The notes below the pieces were generated by a model. It was given only the letters and a program-made list of their open reading frames with translations. It did not search any database and had not been told where the DNA came from. DNA of 64,000 nt, from NCBI RefSeq assembly GCF_030816965.1, contig NZ_JAUSYQ010000002.1:9600001-9664000 (forward strand), in the 5' to 3' direction. How positions within the stretch are numbered: the stretch's first letter is position 1; each line of letters starts with the position of its first letter. Origin of the DNA: Streptomyces canus. Its GTDB lineage: Bacteria; Actinomycetota; Actinomycetes; Streptomycetales; Streptomycetaceae. A program made the translations under genes and the position numbers. Below are positions 1 to 9,008 of this stretch, piece after piece.

Positions 1-2
1 AC

Positions 3-974
3 GGCAACGTCAGCAAGGAGGAGGGCGGCCTCCTCGACGCCGGCACGCTCGGCTCCCGGTACGTCTTCAACACCCACTTCTACGACCAGAAGGCCATCTC
101 CGGCATCCTGATGTGGGGCAACGCCTCCGACGGCCAGTACGTCACCGACTTCGGCACGGTACGCGACCGCGCGGCCGCCGCCGGGACGACGGCCGTGGTC
201 AGCGAGTTCGGGCACCCGCTGAACGGCTCGACCGCCGGCAAGGCACCGACCGTCCTCAAGGCCATGTACCAGGCCCTGGACTCCCGGGTGAAGGGCGCCA
301 ACTGGTGGTCCGCGCCCGCCGGTTCGGGACCGGTCCTCTCCGGCACCCAATGGCAGTGGGACATCTACAACGGCCGCCACCACGAGTTGATGAACGACAA
401 CCCCGACAAGGTCCTCACCTCCGGCGACGCCTGGAACGACGAGGACCTGTCGGCCGTGAAGCTCGACGACTCGGGTGCGGCGGTGCTCCGCCAGGACGCC
501 CGGCTCCTCGACCGGATCTACCCGAGCGCCACCGCGGGGACGACTCTCGCCTTCACCTACGAGGACCGCTCACGCGACGGCTCGACGACCCTGACCTGGA
601 ACCCGGTGCCGAGCAGCCTGCCGAACGTGTCGTCGCTCGTCGGGTCGGGCCAGTACTCGGTGCTGGTCTGGCGCTCGGGAAGCGGCTCCACGCCCACCGA
701 ACTCCACCTGCCGGCGTCCTTCCCGAACTCGACGACCACGGTGGTCTCCGACCTGGGCACGGTCTACGGCCCTCCGGCGTACAGCTCGTCGACCCCGGTG
801 GGGGCGACCCTCGAGCCGGGCGGCACGGGGAGCCGACGGCTGCTGCTCACCGACTCGGACTCCGGTGTCCTGCACTACGCGCTGGTGACCAATGGAGCGA
901 CCTCGCCCTCGGCGTCCGTGCTGAGCGCGGCCAAGTCCGAGCTGGCGAACTGGGTGCGCCAGAAGATCGGTTGA
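3..974 (+). CDS. Secreted glycoside hydrolase, GH5/endoglycoceramidase-like (5' end outside window)
   Basis: The frame is open from the left edge, so only the C-terminal ~323 residues are visible. VVSEFGHPLNG (Glu codon at 204-206) fits the nucleophile strand of clan-A family 5 cellulase-like enzymes. It is followed by an NWW...TQWQWDIYNGRHHELMN stretch that resembles endoglycosylceramidase-type GH5 proteins. The last ~130 residues form a beta-rich C-terminal domain. The likely role is extracellular hydrolysis of a beta-glycosidic bond; the substrate cannot be read from the sequence. The signal peptide and acid/base residue lie upstream of the window. A strong hairpin follows the stop. Confidence 0.75.
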   Translation, partial: GNVSKEEGGLLDAGTLGSRYVFNTHFYDQKAISGILMWGNASDGQYVTDFGTVRDRAAAAGTTAVVSEFGHPLNGSTAGKAPTVLKAMYQALDSRVKGANWWSAPAGSGPVLSGTQWQWDIYNGRHHELMNDNPDKVLTSGDAWNDEDLSAVKLDDSGAAVLRQDARLLDRIYPSATAGTTLAFTYEDRSRDGSTTLTWNPVPSSLPNVSSLVGSGQYSVLVWRSGSGSTPTELHLPASFPNSTTTVVSDLGTVYGPPAYSSSTPVGATLEPGGTGSRRLLLTDSDSGVLHYALVTNGATSPSASVLSAAKSELANWVRQKIG

Positions 975-982
975 CTGTCCCC

Positions 983-1012
983 GGCGTCGGGGCCGAACCG
1001 GGCCCCGACGCC
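983..1012. terminator. Hairpin between convergent genes
   Basis: A 12-bp perfect stem (GGCGTCGGGGCC with its complement) closes a 6-nt loop 9 bp after the GH5 stop and 19 bp from the stop of the opposing gene. It probably terminates transcription from both sides. There is no T-tract, as is usual in high-GC actinobacteria. Confidence 0.7.
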
Positions 1013-1030
1013 AGGGCAGGTGCGTGAGCC

Positions 1031-2275
1031 CTACGAAGACGGGCTCGTCCAGCCGGCGGCCACATGCCCGAGGCGCACCCGCTGAGGATGGTCGCCCACC
1101 GGCACCGACACCGTCTTCTGCCCGGTCGCGAAGTCGATCGCGGTGACCTGGTCGGCACCGCTCTCCGAGACGACACAGCTCTTGCCGTCACCGCTGACGG
1201 TGGCCCAGTAGGGCTTCGAGGCGGGGACGAGCGGGCCCTCCTGGAGGGTGGTGCGGTTCACGACGGTCGCGTAGTCGTCCATGGTGCCCGCCACGCACAG
1301 CTTGCTGCCGTCCGGGCTCATCGAGATCCCGTGGTGGCGCGAGTCGTTGACCATGGTGGTGCGGTCGTCGCTGGTCGCGGGGTTCTTCGGCAGGGTCTTC
1401 GTCCGGGTGATCTTGTCGGTGGCGACGTCGTACTCGAAGAAGCCGTTGAAGAACGACACCTGGAAGTACAGCTTGGACTCGTCCGGCGAGAACACGGCGG
1501 GCCGGACGGCGTCCGAGTAGTCCGTGAGGCCGATCGCGTCCAGCTTGTCCCGCATGTCGATGGTCTTGACCTGCTTGTAGGTGGTCGCGTCCACCACCGT
1601 GATGTGCCGGTCACCCTTCGTCCAGTCCAGCCAGGGCGCGTCGGAGTCGGTGTTCACGTCACCGATCGCCATGTTCCAGAGGTACTTGCCGTCCTTGGTG
1701 AAGATGTTCTCGTGCGGCTTGTCACCGGTGGCGAAGGAGCCGAGTTGCTTGCCCGTGTCGATGTTCAGCACGTGCACGGTGTTCGCCGTGGAGGCCGACA
1801 CCGCGACGCGGGTGCCGTCGGGGGAGACCGCCATGTGGTCCGCGCGGTAACCCGACACCGGGAAGCGCCAGTTGATGCTCCCGGTGGCCAGGTCGATCGA
1901 CACCACGTCCGCGAAGCTCGGCCGCGAGACGACCACCGACTTGCCGTCCGGCGTGGAGTACATGTCGTCGGCGAACTGGTCGTGGCCTTCCCCGACGCTG
2001 TTGCGGATCGCCATGAAGTAGATCCACTTGATCGGATCGGCGTTGATCGCCGCCATCCGGGCGTCCTTGTCGGGGATGACGTTGATCCGGCCGATCTTCG
2101 CCAGGTCACCGGAGGACTTGATGACGTCGGCCGTGCCGTCCCAGTTGTTGGCCACGAACAGCACCTCGCGCAGGGCGGCGGCGTCCGCGGCCGAGGCGGT
2201 GGTCGCGGGGGCGGTGACGGTCAGGACGACGGCGGCGGCCATGGCCCACAGGTGTCTGGTTCTCAGAACAGGCAT
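1031..2275 (-). CDS. Secreted YVTN-type beta-propeller protein
   Basis: A 414-residue protein with a Sec signal peptide (hydrophobic core AMAAAVVLTVTA, cleavage near ASA). It then has repeated blades of the type SPDGTRVAVS and SVVVSRPSFADVVSIDLATG, typical of YVTN/WD40-like seven-bladed propellers. Such proteins usually bind partners or ligands outside the cell; no catalytic residues are evident. The start chosen is the ATG at 2275, with GAGGGAGA 6 nt upstream, rather than an in-frame upstream start 12 codons earlier. It is divergent from a TetR gene that probably controls it through the palindrome at 2353. Confidence 0.75.
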   Translation of the reverse strand: MPVLRTRHLWAMAAAVVLTVTAPATTASAADAAALREVLFVANNWDGTADVIKSSGDLAKIGRINVIPDKDARMAAINADPIKWIYFMAIRNSVGEGHDQFADDMYSTPDGKSVVVSRPSFADVVSIDLATGSINWRFPVSGYRADHMAVSPDGTRVAVSASTANTVHVLNIDTGKQLGSFATGDKPHENIFTKDGKYLWNMAIGDVNTDSDAPWLDWTKGDRHITVVDATTYKQVKTIDMRDKLDAIGLTDYSDAVRPAVFSPDESKLYFQVSFFNGFFEYDVATDKITRTKTLPKNPATSDDRTTMVNDSRHHGISMSPDGSKLCVAGTMDDYATVVNRTTLQEGPLVPASKPYWATVSGDGKSCVVSESGADQVTAIDFATGQKTVSVPVGDHPQRVRLGHVAAGWTSPSS

Positions 2276-2352
2276 GACGGGTCTCCCTCGGGCGGCTCGT
2301 GACGGGGGCATGCCAAGGCGGCAAAACTGAAGATGCGTGCTTTCAGATTGAA

Positions 2353-2368
2353 CTTACTGCAAAGTAAG
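2353..2368. promoter_or_regulatory. Candidate TetR operator
   Basis: Perfect inverted repeat CTTACT-gcaa-AGTAAG in the divergent promoter region between the propeller gene and the TetR gene. TetR proteins commonly bind short palindromes of this size next to their own gene. The assignment rests on position and symmetry only. Confidence 0.55.
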
Positions 2369-2458
2369 GAAGGGGGGCCCTTCTCCACAAGACTGCGTAC
2401 ACGACAAAATTGGTGCTCATACGGGAGGCCGGACGCTCCGGCCCGAGTGGGAGGTTCG

Positions 2459-3121
2459 GTGACGGGCAGGCTCAGGGCCCCGACCGGTCGCTACGGCGGC
2501 AAGACGGCCGAGGAGCGGCAGGCCGAGCGGCGCCGCCGTTTCCTGGACGCGGCACTCCAGCTCTTCGGGGACGCCCCCGGCTACCGCGCCACGACCGTCG
2601 CGGCCCTCAGCGAGGCCGCGGGCCTTTCCACCCGCCAGTTCTACGAGGAGTTCCGCACCCTCGAGGACGTCCTGGCCGAGCTGCACCTCGAGGTCAACGA
2701 CTGGGCGACGGGTGCCGTGCTGGCCGCGGTGGCCGACGCGGACCGTCTGCCGCTCGCGGAGCGCGCGGCCGCGATCTTCCGCGCCTACGCGGCGAACGTC
2801 ACCTCCGATCCGCGGCGAGTGCGGATCACGTTCGTGGAGATCATCGGCGTCAGCGCCCGGCTGGAGGAGCAGCGGCTGGCCCGTCGGGCGCTCTGGGTCG
2901 ACCTGGTGTGCGCCGAGGCGAACCGGGCCGTGGTCAGGGGGGAGGCGGCGCTGCGGGACTATCGGCTCGCGGCGACCGGGTTCATCGGCAGTGTGAACGG
3001 CCTGCTGCACGACTGGAGCGCGGGGTGGGTGGACGCGACCCTGGACGAGGTCGTGGAGGAGCTGGTGCGGCAGCTGCTGGGGATTCTGCAACCGCCTGGG
3101 TGGGAGTCCGCTCGAGGGTGA
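2459..3121 (+). CDS. TetR-family transcriptional regulator
   Basis: A 220-residue protein. The N-terminal helix-turn-helix region (RRRRFLDAALQLFGD, then TTVAALSEAAGLSTRQFYEEF) is characteristic of TetR regulators. The rest is an all-helical ligand and dimerisation domain with no recognisable ligand signature. The GTG at 2459 is preferred because GGGAGG lies 4 nt upstream and the frame before it looks non-coding. It is divergent from the beta-propeller gene and probably represses it and itself. Confidence 0.85.
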   Translation: MTGRLRAPTGRYGGKTAEERQAERRRRFLDAALQLFGDAPGYRATTVAALSEAAGLSTRQFYEEFRTLEDVLAELHLEVNDWATGAVLAAVADADRLPLAERAAAIFRAYAANVTSDPRRVRITFVEIIGVSARLEEQRLARRALWVDLVCAEANRAVVRGEAALRDYRLAATGFIGSVNGLLHDWSAGWVDATLDEVVEELVRQLLGILQPPGWESARG

Positions 3122-3142
3122 GAACGCAGCCGCATGTCACCA

Positions 3143-3172
3143 CGACCCCGCGCCTGCGCAGGCGCGGGGTCG
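3143..3172. terminator. Perfect bidirectional hairpin
   Basis: A 14-bp perfect stem (CGACCCCGCGCCTG with its complement) with only a 2-nt centre fills the gap between the TetR stop and the convergent glycosyltransferase stop, which it abuts. Confidence 0.8.
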
Positions 3173-4417
3173 TCAGCTCGCCAGTCGGTTCACCGCCGCC
3201 ACGACGGGGGCAGCGCCGTCCTCCGCTCGGATGTGTGCGCCCACCGTCCGTGCCCGCTCCTGACATCCGGTGTCCCGCGTCGCCCGGATGAGCGCCGCCC
3301 CCAGCGTGTCGGCGGTCAGACGCCGCAGCGGCAGGGCACGCGGGGCCACACCCAGCGCCACCAGCCTGGCCGCCCAGAAGCTCTCGTCGAACTGGATCGG
3401 CACCGGGACCGCCGGTACCCCGGCGCGCAGGCCGGCCGCCGTCGTGCCCGCACCCGCGTGGTGGACCACCGCCGCCATCCGCGGGAAGAGCGCGGAGTGC
3501 GGCACCTCGTCGATGGTCAGCATGTCGTCGCCGGTCGCCGTCAGGCCTGCCCAGCCGCGCTGGATCACACCGCGCAGCCCGGCCCGGCGCAGGGCGCGCA
3601 CGATCTCGGTGCTGACCCGGGCGGGGTCCGGCACGGTCGCACTGCCCAGGCCCACGAAGACCGGGGGCGGGCCGGCCTCGACGAAGTCCCCTAGGACGTC
3701 GGGGAGCGGTGCTTCGCCGTCGTACGGCCACCAGTAGCCCGCCACGTCGAGCCCGGACCGCCAGTCGCGAGGCCGGGCGACCACGCGCGGGCTGAATCCG
3801 TGCAGCACCGGCCAGCGCTGCCGTTCGCGGGCGCGCAGTGCCGCGGCCGTGCTCGTCGCAGGCAGGCCCAGCCGGGCCCGGACCGGTGGGAGGGCCGCGG
3901 CGAAGACCTGTTCCACCGCCAGGTTCAGGCCCACCCCGGCGATCCGGTTGCCGAGGGCGCCCCACGAGCCGATGCCCAGCATGGGCGGTGCGAACTCCCT
4001 GGTGGCCGCGAGGGGTTGGAGGTTGAGACCCAGGCTGGGCAGTCTCAGACCCTCGGCGATGGCGTGGCCCAGCGGGGCCACCGATCCGGAGAGCAGGAGC
4101 GCGTCGCTCACCCGGGCGGCGGCGACCAGGTCGTCGGCCATCTCCACGGCCAGCGCCCGCGCCATCGCGACCACCCGCGCCAGCTTGCCCACACCGGTCG
4201 TGCTGCGGTGCAGGGCCCGCCCGCGCGAGGACTCCAGCTCCGCCCGGGGATCGACCGGCAGCGCGTGGAAGCCGATCCCGGCCCGCGCCGCCAGCGGCTC
4301 GAAGCGGCCGTGGGTCACCAGGGTGACCTCGTGCCCGGCCCGTGCCAGGGCGTGCCCCAGACCGGTGAACGGGGCCACATCGCCCCGGGAACCCGCTGTC
4401 ATGATCGCTACCCGCAC
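3173..4417 (-). CDS. Glycosyltransferase, sterol/UDP-glucosyltransferase-like (GT1)
   Basis: A 414-residue GT-B protein. The N-terminus VAIMTAGSRGDVAPFTGLGHALARAGHEV is the nucleotide-sugar fold seen in sterol 3-beta-glucosyltransferases and macrolide GTs. The C-terminal donor-binding motif VHHAGAGTTAAGLRAGVPAV...QFDESFWA is complete. It probably transfers a sugar from an NDP donor to a lipophilic or polyketide acceptor; the acceptor is unknown. The GTG at 4417 starts the first beta strand; the upstream in-frame extension looks non-coding. It stands alone, convergent with the TetR gene and divergent from the alpha-galactosidase gene. Confidence 0.8.
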   Translation of the reverse strand: MRVAIMTAGSRGDVAPFTGLGHALARAGHEVTLVTHGRFEPLAARAGIGFHALPVDPRAELESSRGRALHRSTTGVGKLARVVAMARALAVEMADDLVAAARVSDALLLSGSVAPLGHAIAEGLRLPSLGLNLQPLAATREFAPPMLGIGSWGALGNRIAGVGLNLAVEQVFAAALPPVRARLGLPATSTAAALRARERQRWPVLHGFSPRVVARPRDWRSGLDVAGYWWPYDGEAPLPDVLGDFVEAGPPPVFVGLGSATVPDPARVSTEIVRALRRAGLRGVIQRGWAGLTATGDDMLTIDEVPHSALFPRMAAVVHHAGAGTTAAGLRAGVPAVPVPIQFDESFWAARLVALGVAPRALPLRRLTADTLGAALIRATRDTGCQERARTVGAHIRAEDGAAPVVAAVNRLAS

Positions 4418-4604
4418 GACGGACAGTATGGCGCCGGTGCGCGTCGTCCCGCGCGAACGACCCGTGCACACCGGCCAGTTCACCCCTGTCACAGCCGTTG
4501 ACTTCGGCCTCTCGGGACTCTAGCTTCGGCGCGCATGGTGTTCGAATCGCCGATCCTCGTTCGATATTTCGACCTGTTTCGGTGCCCCCGCCAGAAGGAG
4601 CCGC

Positions 4605-6572
4605 ATGTACCCCCCGCCGCGCACGACCCGCAGAGGTCTCGCAGGACGCTTCAGAGCCGCCGGCATCCGTGCTCTCGTCCTCGCCCTGACCGCCACCGCC
4701 GCGCTGCTCTTCGCCCAGCCGACCCCCGCGCAGGCCGCGACCACCCGCCAGACGGCGGTCCCCTCGGCGCCGATGGGCTGGGCGTCCTGGAACAGCTTCG
4801 CCGCGAAGATCGACTACACCGTGATCAAGACGCAGGTCGACGCGTTCGTCGCGTCCGGTCTCCCGGCGGCGGGATACAAGTACATCAACATCGACGAGGG
4901 CTGGTGGCAGGGCACTCGCGACAGTGCCGGGAACATCACCGTCGACGAGTCCGAGTGGCCCGGTGGCATGAAGGCCATCGCCGACTACATCCACAGCAAG
5001 GGCCTCAAGGCCGGCATCTACACCGACGCGGGCAAGGACGGCTGCGGCTACTACTACCCGACGGGCCGCCCCGCCGCCCCCGGCTCCGGCAGCGAGGGCC
5101 ACTACGACCAGGACATGCTCCAGTTCTCCCAGTGGGGCTTCGACTTCGTGAAGGTCGACTGGTGCGGCGGTGACGCGGAGGGACTCGACGCGAAGACGAC
5201 GTACCAGTCGATCAGCGACGCGATCACCAGGGCCACCGCCACCACCGGCCGTCCGATGACCCTGTCGCTGTGCAACTGGGGCAGGCAGAACCCGTGGAAC
5301 TGGGCCCCGGGGCAGGGCGCGATGTGGCGGACCAACGACGACATCATCCTCTACGGCAACAAGCCGTCGATGACCAACCTGCTGACCAACTACGACCGGA
5401 ACCTGCACCCCACGGCCCAGCACACCGGCTACTACAACGACCCGGACATGCTGATGGTCGGCATGGACGGCTTCACCGCCGCACAGAACCGCACCCACAT
5501 GAACCTGTGGGCCGTCTCCGGAGCCCCGCTGCTGGCCGGCAACAACCTGGCCACCATGACCACCGAGACCGCGAACATCCTCAAGAACCCCGAGGTCATC
5601 GGTGTCGACCAGGACCCACGCGGGCTCCAGGGCGTGAAGGTCGCCGAGGACACCACAGGGCTTCAGGTCTACGGCAAGGTCCTGTCCGGCACCGGCAACC
5701 GTGCCGTCGTCCTCCTCAACCGCACCTCCGCCGCGCAGAACATCACCGTCCGCTGGTCCGACCTCGGCCTGACCAACGCGAACGCGACCGTCCGTGACCT
5801 GTGGGCGCGCGCCAACGTCGGCTCGTACGGCACGGGTTACACCACGAGCGTCCCGGCGGGCGGTTCGGTGATGCTCACGGTCACCGGCGGCACGGAGGCG
5901 GCGAGCAGCACGTACACAGGCACCTCGAGCTTCACCGGCGTGGTCGCCGGCAGCACGGGGATCAAGACCGTCGACGTCGCCTACACCAACAACACCTCGG
6001 CGGCCCGCACCGCGACCCTCAAGGTCAACGGCCAGGGCACGACCACGGTCTCCTTCCCGCCCACCGGCTCCTCCCAGGGCAGCGTCTCGGTCCAGGTCGG
6101 CCTGTCCAAGGGCTCCGCGAACACGCTGGCCTTCACCGGCGCCCCGACTCTGGCCGACATCACGGTCCGCCCGCTGCCCGGCACCAACAGCACCCTCGCC
6201 GTCGGCACCCAGTCCGGCCGCTGCCTGGACATCTACGACAACACCATCGGCAACGGCACCCAGGCCGAGCTGTGGGACTGCAACGGCGGCCAGAACCAGC
6301 AGTGGACGTACACCTCCCGCAAGGAACTCGTGGTGTACGGCAACAAGTGCCTGGACGCCTACAACCTCGGCACGACCAACGGCACCAAGGTCGTGATCTG
6401 GGACTGCAACGGCCAGAACAACCAGAAGTGGAACGTCAACGGCGACGGCACGATCACCAACGTCAACGCCGGTCTCTGCCTGGACGCCTACGGTGCGGGG
6501 ACGGCCAACGGCACCGAGATGGTCCTGTGGTCGTGCGGCGGCCAGGCCAACCAGAAGTGGACGCTGAACTGA
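4605..6572 (+). CDS. Secreted alpha-galactosidase (GH27) with carbohydrate-binding modules
   Basis: A 655-residue multidomain enzyme that should remove terminal alpha-galactose (melibiose, galactomannan) outside the cell. A signal peptide spans about residues 1-44. The catalytic barrel starts at PMGWASWNSF and carries the GH27 nucleophile Asp185 (KVDWCGG) and acid/base Asp281 (NDPDM). A beta-sandwich domain and a CBM35/CBM6-like domain (about 435-525) follow. The C-terminus is a ricin-B/CBM13 trefoil with three QxW repeats (NQQW, NQKW, NQKW). The start has AGAAGGAG 4 nt upstream. The upstream 110 bp contain three TTCGA repeats that may be regulatory. Confidence 0.92.
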   Translation: MYPPPRTTRRGLAGRFRAAGIRALVLALTATAALLFAQPTPAQAATTRQTAVPSAPMGWASWNSFAAKIDYTVIKTQVDAFVASGLPAAGYKYINIDEGWWQGTRDSAGNITVDESEWPGGMKAIADYIHSKGLKAGIYTDAGKDGCGYYYPTGRPAAPGSGSEGHYDQDMLQFSQWGFDFVKVDWCGGDAEGLDAKTTYQSISDAITRATATTGRPMTLSLCNWGRQNPWNWAPGQGAMWRTNDDIILYGNKPSMTNLLTNYDRNLHPTAQHTGYYNDPDMLMVGMDGFTAAQNRTHMNLWAVSGAPLLAGNNLATMTTETANILKNPEVIGVDQDPRGLQGVKVAEDTTGLQVYGKVLSGTGNRAVVLLNRTSAAQNITVRWSDLGLTNANATVRDLWARANVGSYGTGYTTSVPAGGSVMLTVTGGTEAASSTYTGTSSFTGVVAGSTGIKTVDVAYTNNTSAARTATLKVNGQGTTTVSFPPTGSSQGSVSVQVGLSKGSANTLAFTGAPTLADITVRPLPGTNSTLAVGTQSGRCLDIYDNTIGNGTQAELWDCNGGQNQQWTYTSRKELVVYGNKCLDAYNLGTTNGTKVVIWDCNGQNNQKWNVNGDGTITNVNAGLCLDAYGAGTANGTEMVLWSCGGQANQKWTLN

Positions 6573-6573
6573 C

Positions 6574-7425
6574 CTAGCCCTGCCGGGCGGCGGCCACCGC
6601 CGCGTCGACGGTCTGCTCCAGCAGCGTGGCGATGGTCATCGGACCGACCCCGCCCGGCACCGGCGTGATCAGCGAGGCCCGCTCCACCGCGGAGTCGAAG
6701 TCGACGTCACCGACGTTCCCGGCGTTGTACCCGGCGTCGACGACGACCGCGCCGGGCTTGATGTCCTGGCCCCGGATCAACCGGGGCCGGCCCACCGCGG
6801 CGACCACGATGTCCGCCTCCCGTACGGCCGCCGACAGGTCCGCCGTACGGGAGTGGCAGTAGGTCACCGTGGCGTCCCGGGCGAGCAGCAGCATGCCGGC
6901 CGGCTTGCCGAGGATCGCGCTGCGGCCCACCACCACGGCCCGCTTGCCGGCCGGGTCGACGTCGTACTCGTCGAGCAGCCGCATGATCCCGCCGGGTGTG
7001 CACGACACGAAGCCCGGCAGTCCGAAGCTCATCGTCGCGAAGGACGCGAAGGTGACGCCGTCGACGTCCTTCTCCGGAGCGATCGCCTCGAACGCCGCCC
7101 GCTCGTCGATGTGCGGGCCCGTCGGGTGCTGGAGCAGGATGCCGTGCACGGTGGGGTCGGCCGACAACTCCCGCAGTGTGCCGACGAGTTCCTCGGTGGT
7201 CGTGGCCGCGGGCAGCTCCACGTGCCGCGACTCGATACCCGCCTTGCGGCAGCGGTTGCGCTTCATACGGACGTAGGTGACGGAGGCGGGATCCTCGCCG
7301 ACCAGCACCGTCGCGAGACAGGGCGCCCGTCCGGTGCGCCCGGTGAGGTCGGCCGCCCGCTTGGCGGTCTCCTCGAGGATGCGCCCGGCGAGTGCGGTGC
7401 CGTCGATGAGCCGTGCCTGAGACAT
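6574..7425 (-). CDS. folD: Bifunctional methylenetetrahydrofolate dehydrogenase/cyclohydrolase
   Basis: A 283-residue protein, the normal length for FolD, which interconverts 5,10-methylene-THF and 10-formyl-THF using NADP. The catalytic Tyr and Lys of the YVRMKRNRC motif, the GILLQHPTG loop, the VVVGRSAILGKPAGMLLL Rossmann segment and the PVPGGVGPMT motif are all present. CAGGAG precedes the ATG at 7425. It converges on the alpha-galactosidase gene with a 1-bp gap. No other folate gene is nearby, so this may be a second, dispersed copy. Confidence 0.93.
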   Translation of the reverse strand: MSQARLIDGTALAGRILEETAKRAADLTGRTGRAPCLATVLVGEDPASVTYVRMKRNRCRKAGIESRHVELPAATTTEELVGTLRELSADPTVHGILLQHPTGPHIDERAAFEAIAPEKDVDGVTFASFATMSFGLPGFVSCTPGGIMRLLDEYDVDPAGKRAVVVGRSAILGKPAGMLLLARDATVTYCHSRTADLSAAVREADIVVAAVGRPRLIRGQDIKPGAVVVDAGYNAGNVGDVDFDSAVERASLITPVPGGVGPMTIATLLEQTVDAAVAAARQG

Positions 7426-7556
7426 GATCCACTCCTGAGCCGATCGAAGAAATCGCCCAGGCGCACGGCATCGAGTGTGCGGACCGCTCCCCGGTGGTGC
7501 TCCACCTCAGCGCCAGTCACGGTCCGTACCTCAGACTAGCCGACGCGGTCCGGCGG

Positions 7557-8396
7557 TCATGCCCCGCTCTCCTGCGGCGGAGCCGTCGGATAGGCCCCCG
7601 CGAGGAAGCCGGCCGCCTGGGTGTGGACGTGATCGGCGCCGATCGCTTCGGCCCAGCGGGCGATCTCCCGTGCCAGCGCGGTCGCCCCGGCCTCGTCGCC
7701 CGTGTCGCGGGCCAGGACCGCGAGGAGCATCTGCTGGGTGAGCACACCGGGGACCATCCCGGCCCGGGCGCCCAGGGCGGTGGCCCGCCGCCAGCGCTCC
7801 AGGGCGCCCTCGTGATCGCCGGCGTCGTGGTCGTGGTCGCCGAGATGCCGCAGCGCCTCCCGGACCAGCAGATCGTCGCCGCCCGACTCACCGGCGCCCA
7901 GGGCGGCCTCGTAGTGGGCGGGGGCGGCCGTACGCTCGGCGAAGAGGTTGTCGGCGATCAGCCCCAGGTACATCGAGGCCCAGCCGCGCCGCACCTCGTC
8001 GGGGGCGTCCTCGCGCAGGTCGTGCGCGTCGCGCCGGAGGCCGGCGAGTGCCTCGGGGTCCTTGCCGTCGGGACCGGGCCGGAAGGTGCCCTCGCTGCGC
8101 AGCAGCCGGAAGTAGTCGTGCCGTAGCCGGACGAAGGCCGGATCCCAGTCAGTGCCCGACGACTCCTTCTCCGCCTGCTCGGCACGGCCGGCCGTGAGGT
8201 CCGTACCGCCGAACCAGTCGCTCTGAAGGGCGACCTCGGCCGCCGCGAGAGCGAGCCGGGCGCGGTCCCCGGCAGTGGCACAGGTCGTCGCGTCCAGGAG
8301 GCGCAGTGCCCGCTCCCACCGTCCCGCCAGTGCCAACTCGCGTGCAGAGGCGAGGAGTTCGTCGAGTTCGACGGTTGTGCCCGTGGTGTTGGTCAT
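7557..8396 (-). CDS. TPR-like helical repeat protein
   Basis: A 279-residue, Ala- and Leu-rich, all-helical protein. Helix pairs such as ELALAGRWERALRLLDAT and HYEAALGAGESGGDDLLVREALRHLGDHDHDAGDHEGALERWRRATALGARAG follow the tetratricopeptide spacing. No enzyme motif or membrane segment is visible. It is probably a cytoplasmic scaffold. It lies divergent from a MarR regulator, with two direct repeats in the short intergenic region, so the pair may be co-regulated. Confidence 0.65.
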   Translation of the reverse strand: MTNTTGTTVELDELLASARELALAGRWERALRLLDATTCATAGDRARLALAAAEVALQSDWFGGTDLTAGRAEQAEKESSGTDWDPAFVRLRHDYFRLLRSEGTFRPGPDGKDPEALAGLRRDAHDLREDAPDEVRRGWASMYLGLIADNLFAERTAAPAHYEAALGAGESGGDDLLVREALRHLGDHDHDAGDHEGALERWRRATALGARAGMVPGVLTQQMLLAVLARDTGDEAGATALAREIARWAEAIGADHVHTQAAGFLAGAYPTAPPQESGA

Positions 8397-8417
8397 GACA
8401 GGGCAAGGTAGTCAGAC

Positions 8418-8442
8418 GAAAAACCATCCACAAGAAAACCAT
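8418..8442. promoter_or_regulatory. Direct repeats in the TPR/MarR divergent promoter
   Basis: GAAAAACCAT at 8418 and GAAAACCAT at 8434 are near-identical direct repeats 16 bp apart in the 61-bp gap between the two divergent genes. They could be a MarR operator or -35-like elements. Confidence 0.35.
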
Positions 8443-8457
8443 TGCAGGGGGCGGGTA

Positions 8458-8985
8458 ATGCGGGACTCGGTCGACCAACACGTCGAGGTGTGGGCGAAGG
8501 AACTCGACTGGATGGACCCCGTCAAGGAGGCGATCTTCGCGCGGCTGGCCATCCTGGCGCGGTACGCGTCCCAGGCCCGCCGAGACACGCTCGACTCCGA
8601 CGGACTGCGGAACTGGCAGTACAAGGTGCTGCTGACCCTGCGCCGGCTCGGCCCGCCGTACACCGGGAACCCCTCGCTCCTCGCCGACCACCTCGGACTG
8701 ACCCGGGGAGCCCTGTCGGCCCGGCTGACGCCGCTGGAGGACGCCGGACTGATCGTCCGGACGCACGAGGACGACGACCGGCGACGGGTGCGGGTCCGGC
8801 TCACCGAGGCCGGTCACGCCGCGTTCGAACAGCAGGTCGCCTCGGAGGAGGCGGGTGAGCTCGCGCTGCTCTCGGCGCTCACCCCGGCGGAGCGGCGCAC
8901 CCTCGCGGACCTGCTGCGGAAGCTGGTCGTGGCCGCCGAGTCCTCCCCGGACGAGCCGAGAAGGCCCAGGTCAGCAGAGATGTGA
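8458..8985 (+). CDS. MarR-family transcriptional regulator
   Basis: A 175-residue winged-helix regulator. NWQYKVLLTLRRLGPPYTGNPSLLADHLGLTRGALSARLTPLEDAGLIVRTHEDDDRRRVRVRLTEAG contains the recognition helix and the DxRxxxVxLT wing of the MarR family. The ATG at 8458 is preferred over an upstream in-frame start that would overlap the divergent TPR gene. The inducer is unknown. Confidence 0.88.
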   Translation: MRDSVDQHVEVWAKELDWMDPVKEAIFARLAILARYASQARRDTLDSDGLRNWQYKVLLTLRRLGPPYTGNPSLLADHLGLTRGALSARLTPLEDAGLIVRTHEDDDRRRVRVRLTEAGHAAFEQQVASEEAGELALLSALTPAERRTLADLLRKLVVAAESSPDEPRRPRSAEM

Positions 8986-9008
8986 CAGGGCCCTCCCGGC
9001 TCTGGTTG

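Noticed and set aside
2982..5498. 838-residue minus-strand frame
   Set aside because: It is a frame shadow of the glycosyltransferase and antisense to the TetR and alpha-galactosidase genes; composition is Arg/Gly/Pro-rich without motifs.
7441..7557. Protein-like reading PIEEIAQAHGIECADRSPVVLHLSASHG upstream of folD
   Set aside because: No start or ribosome-binding site and no extension beyond ~40 codons. It may be a remnant or chance in high-GC DNA, so I do not call a gene.
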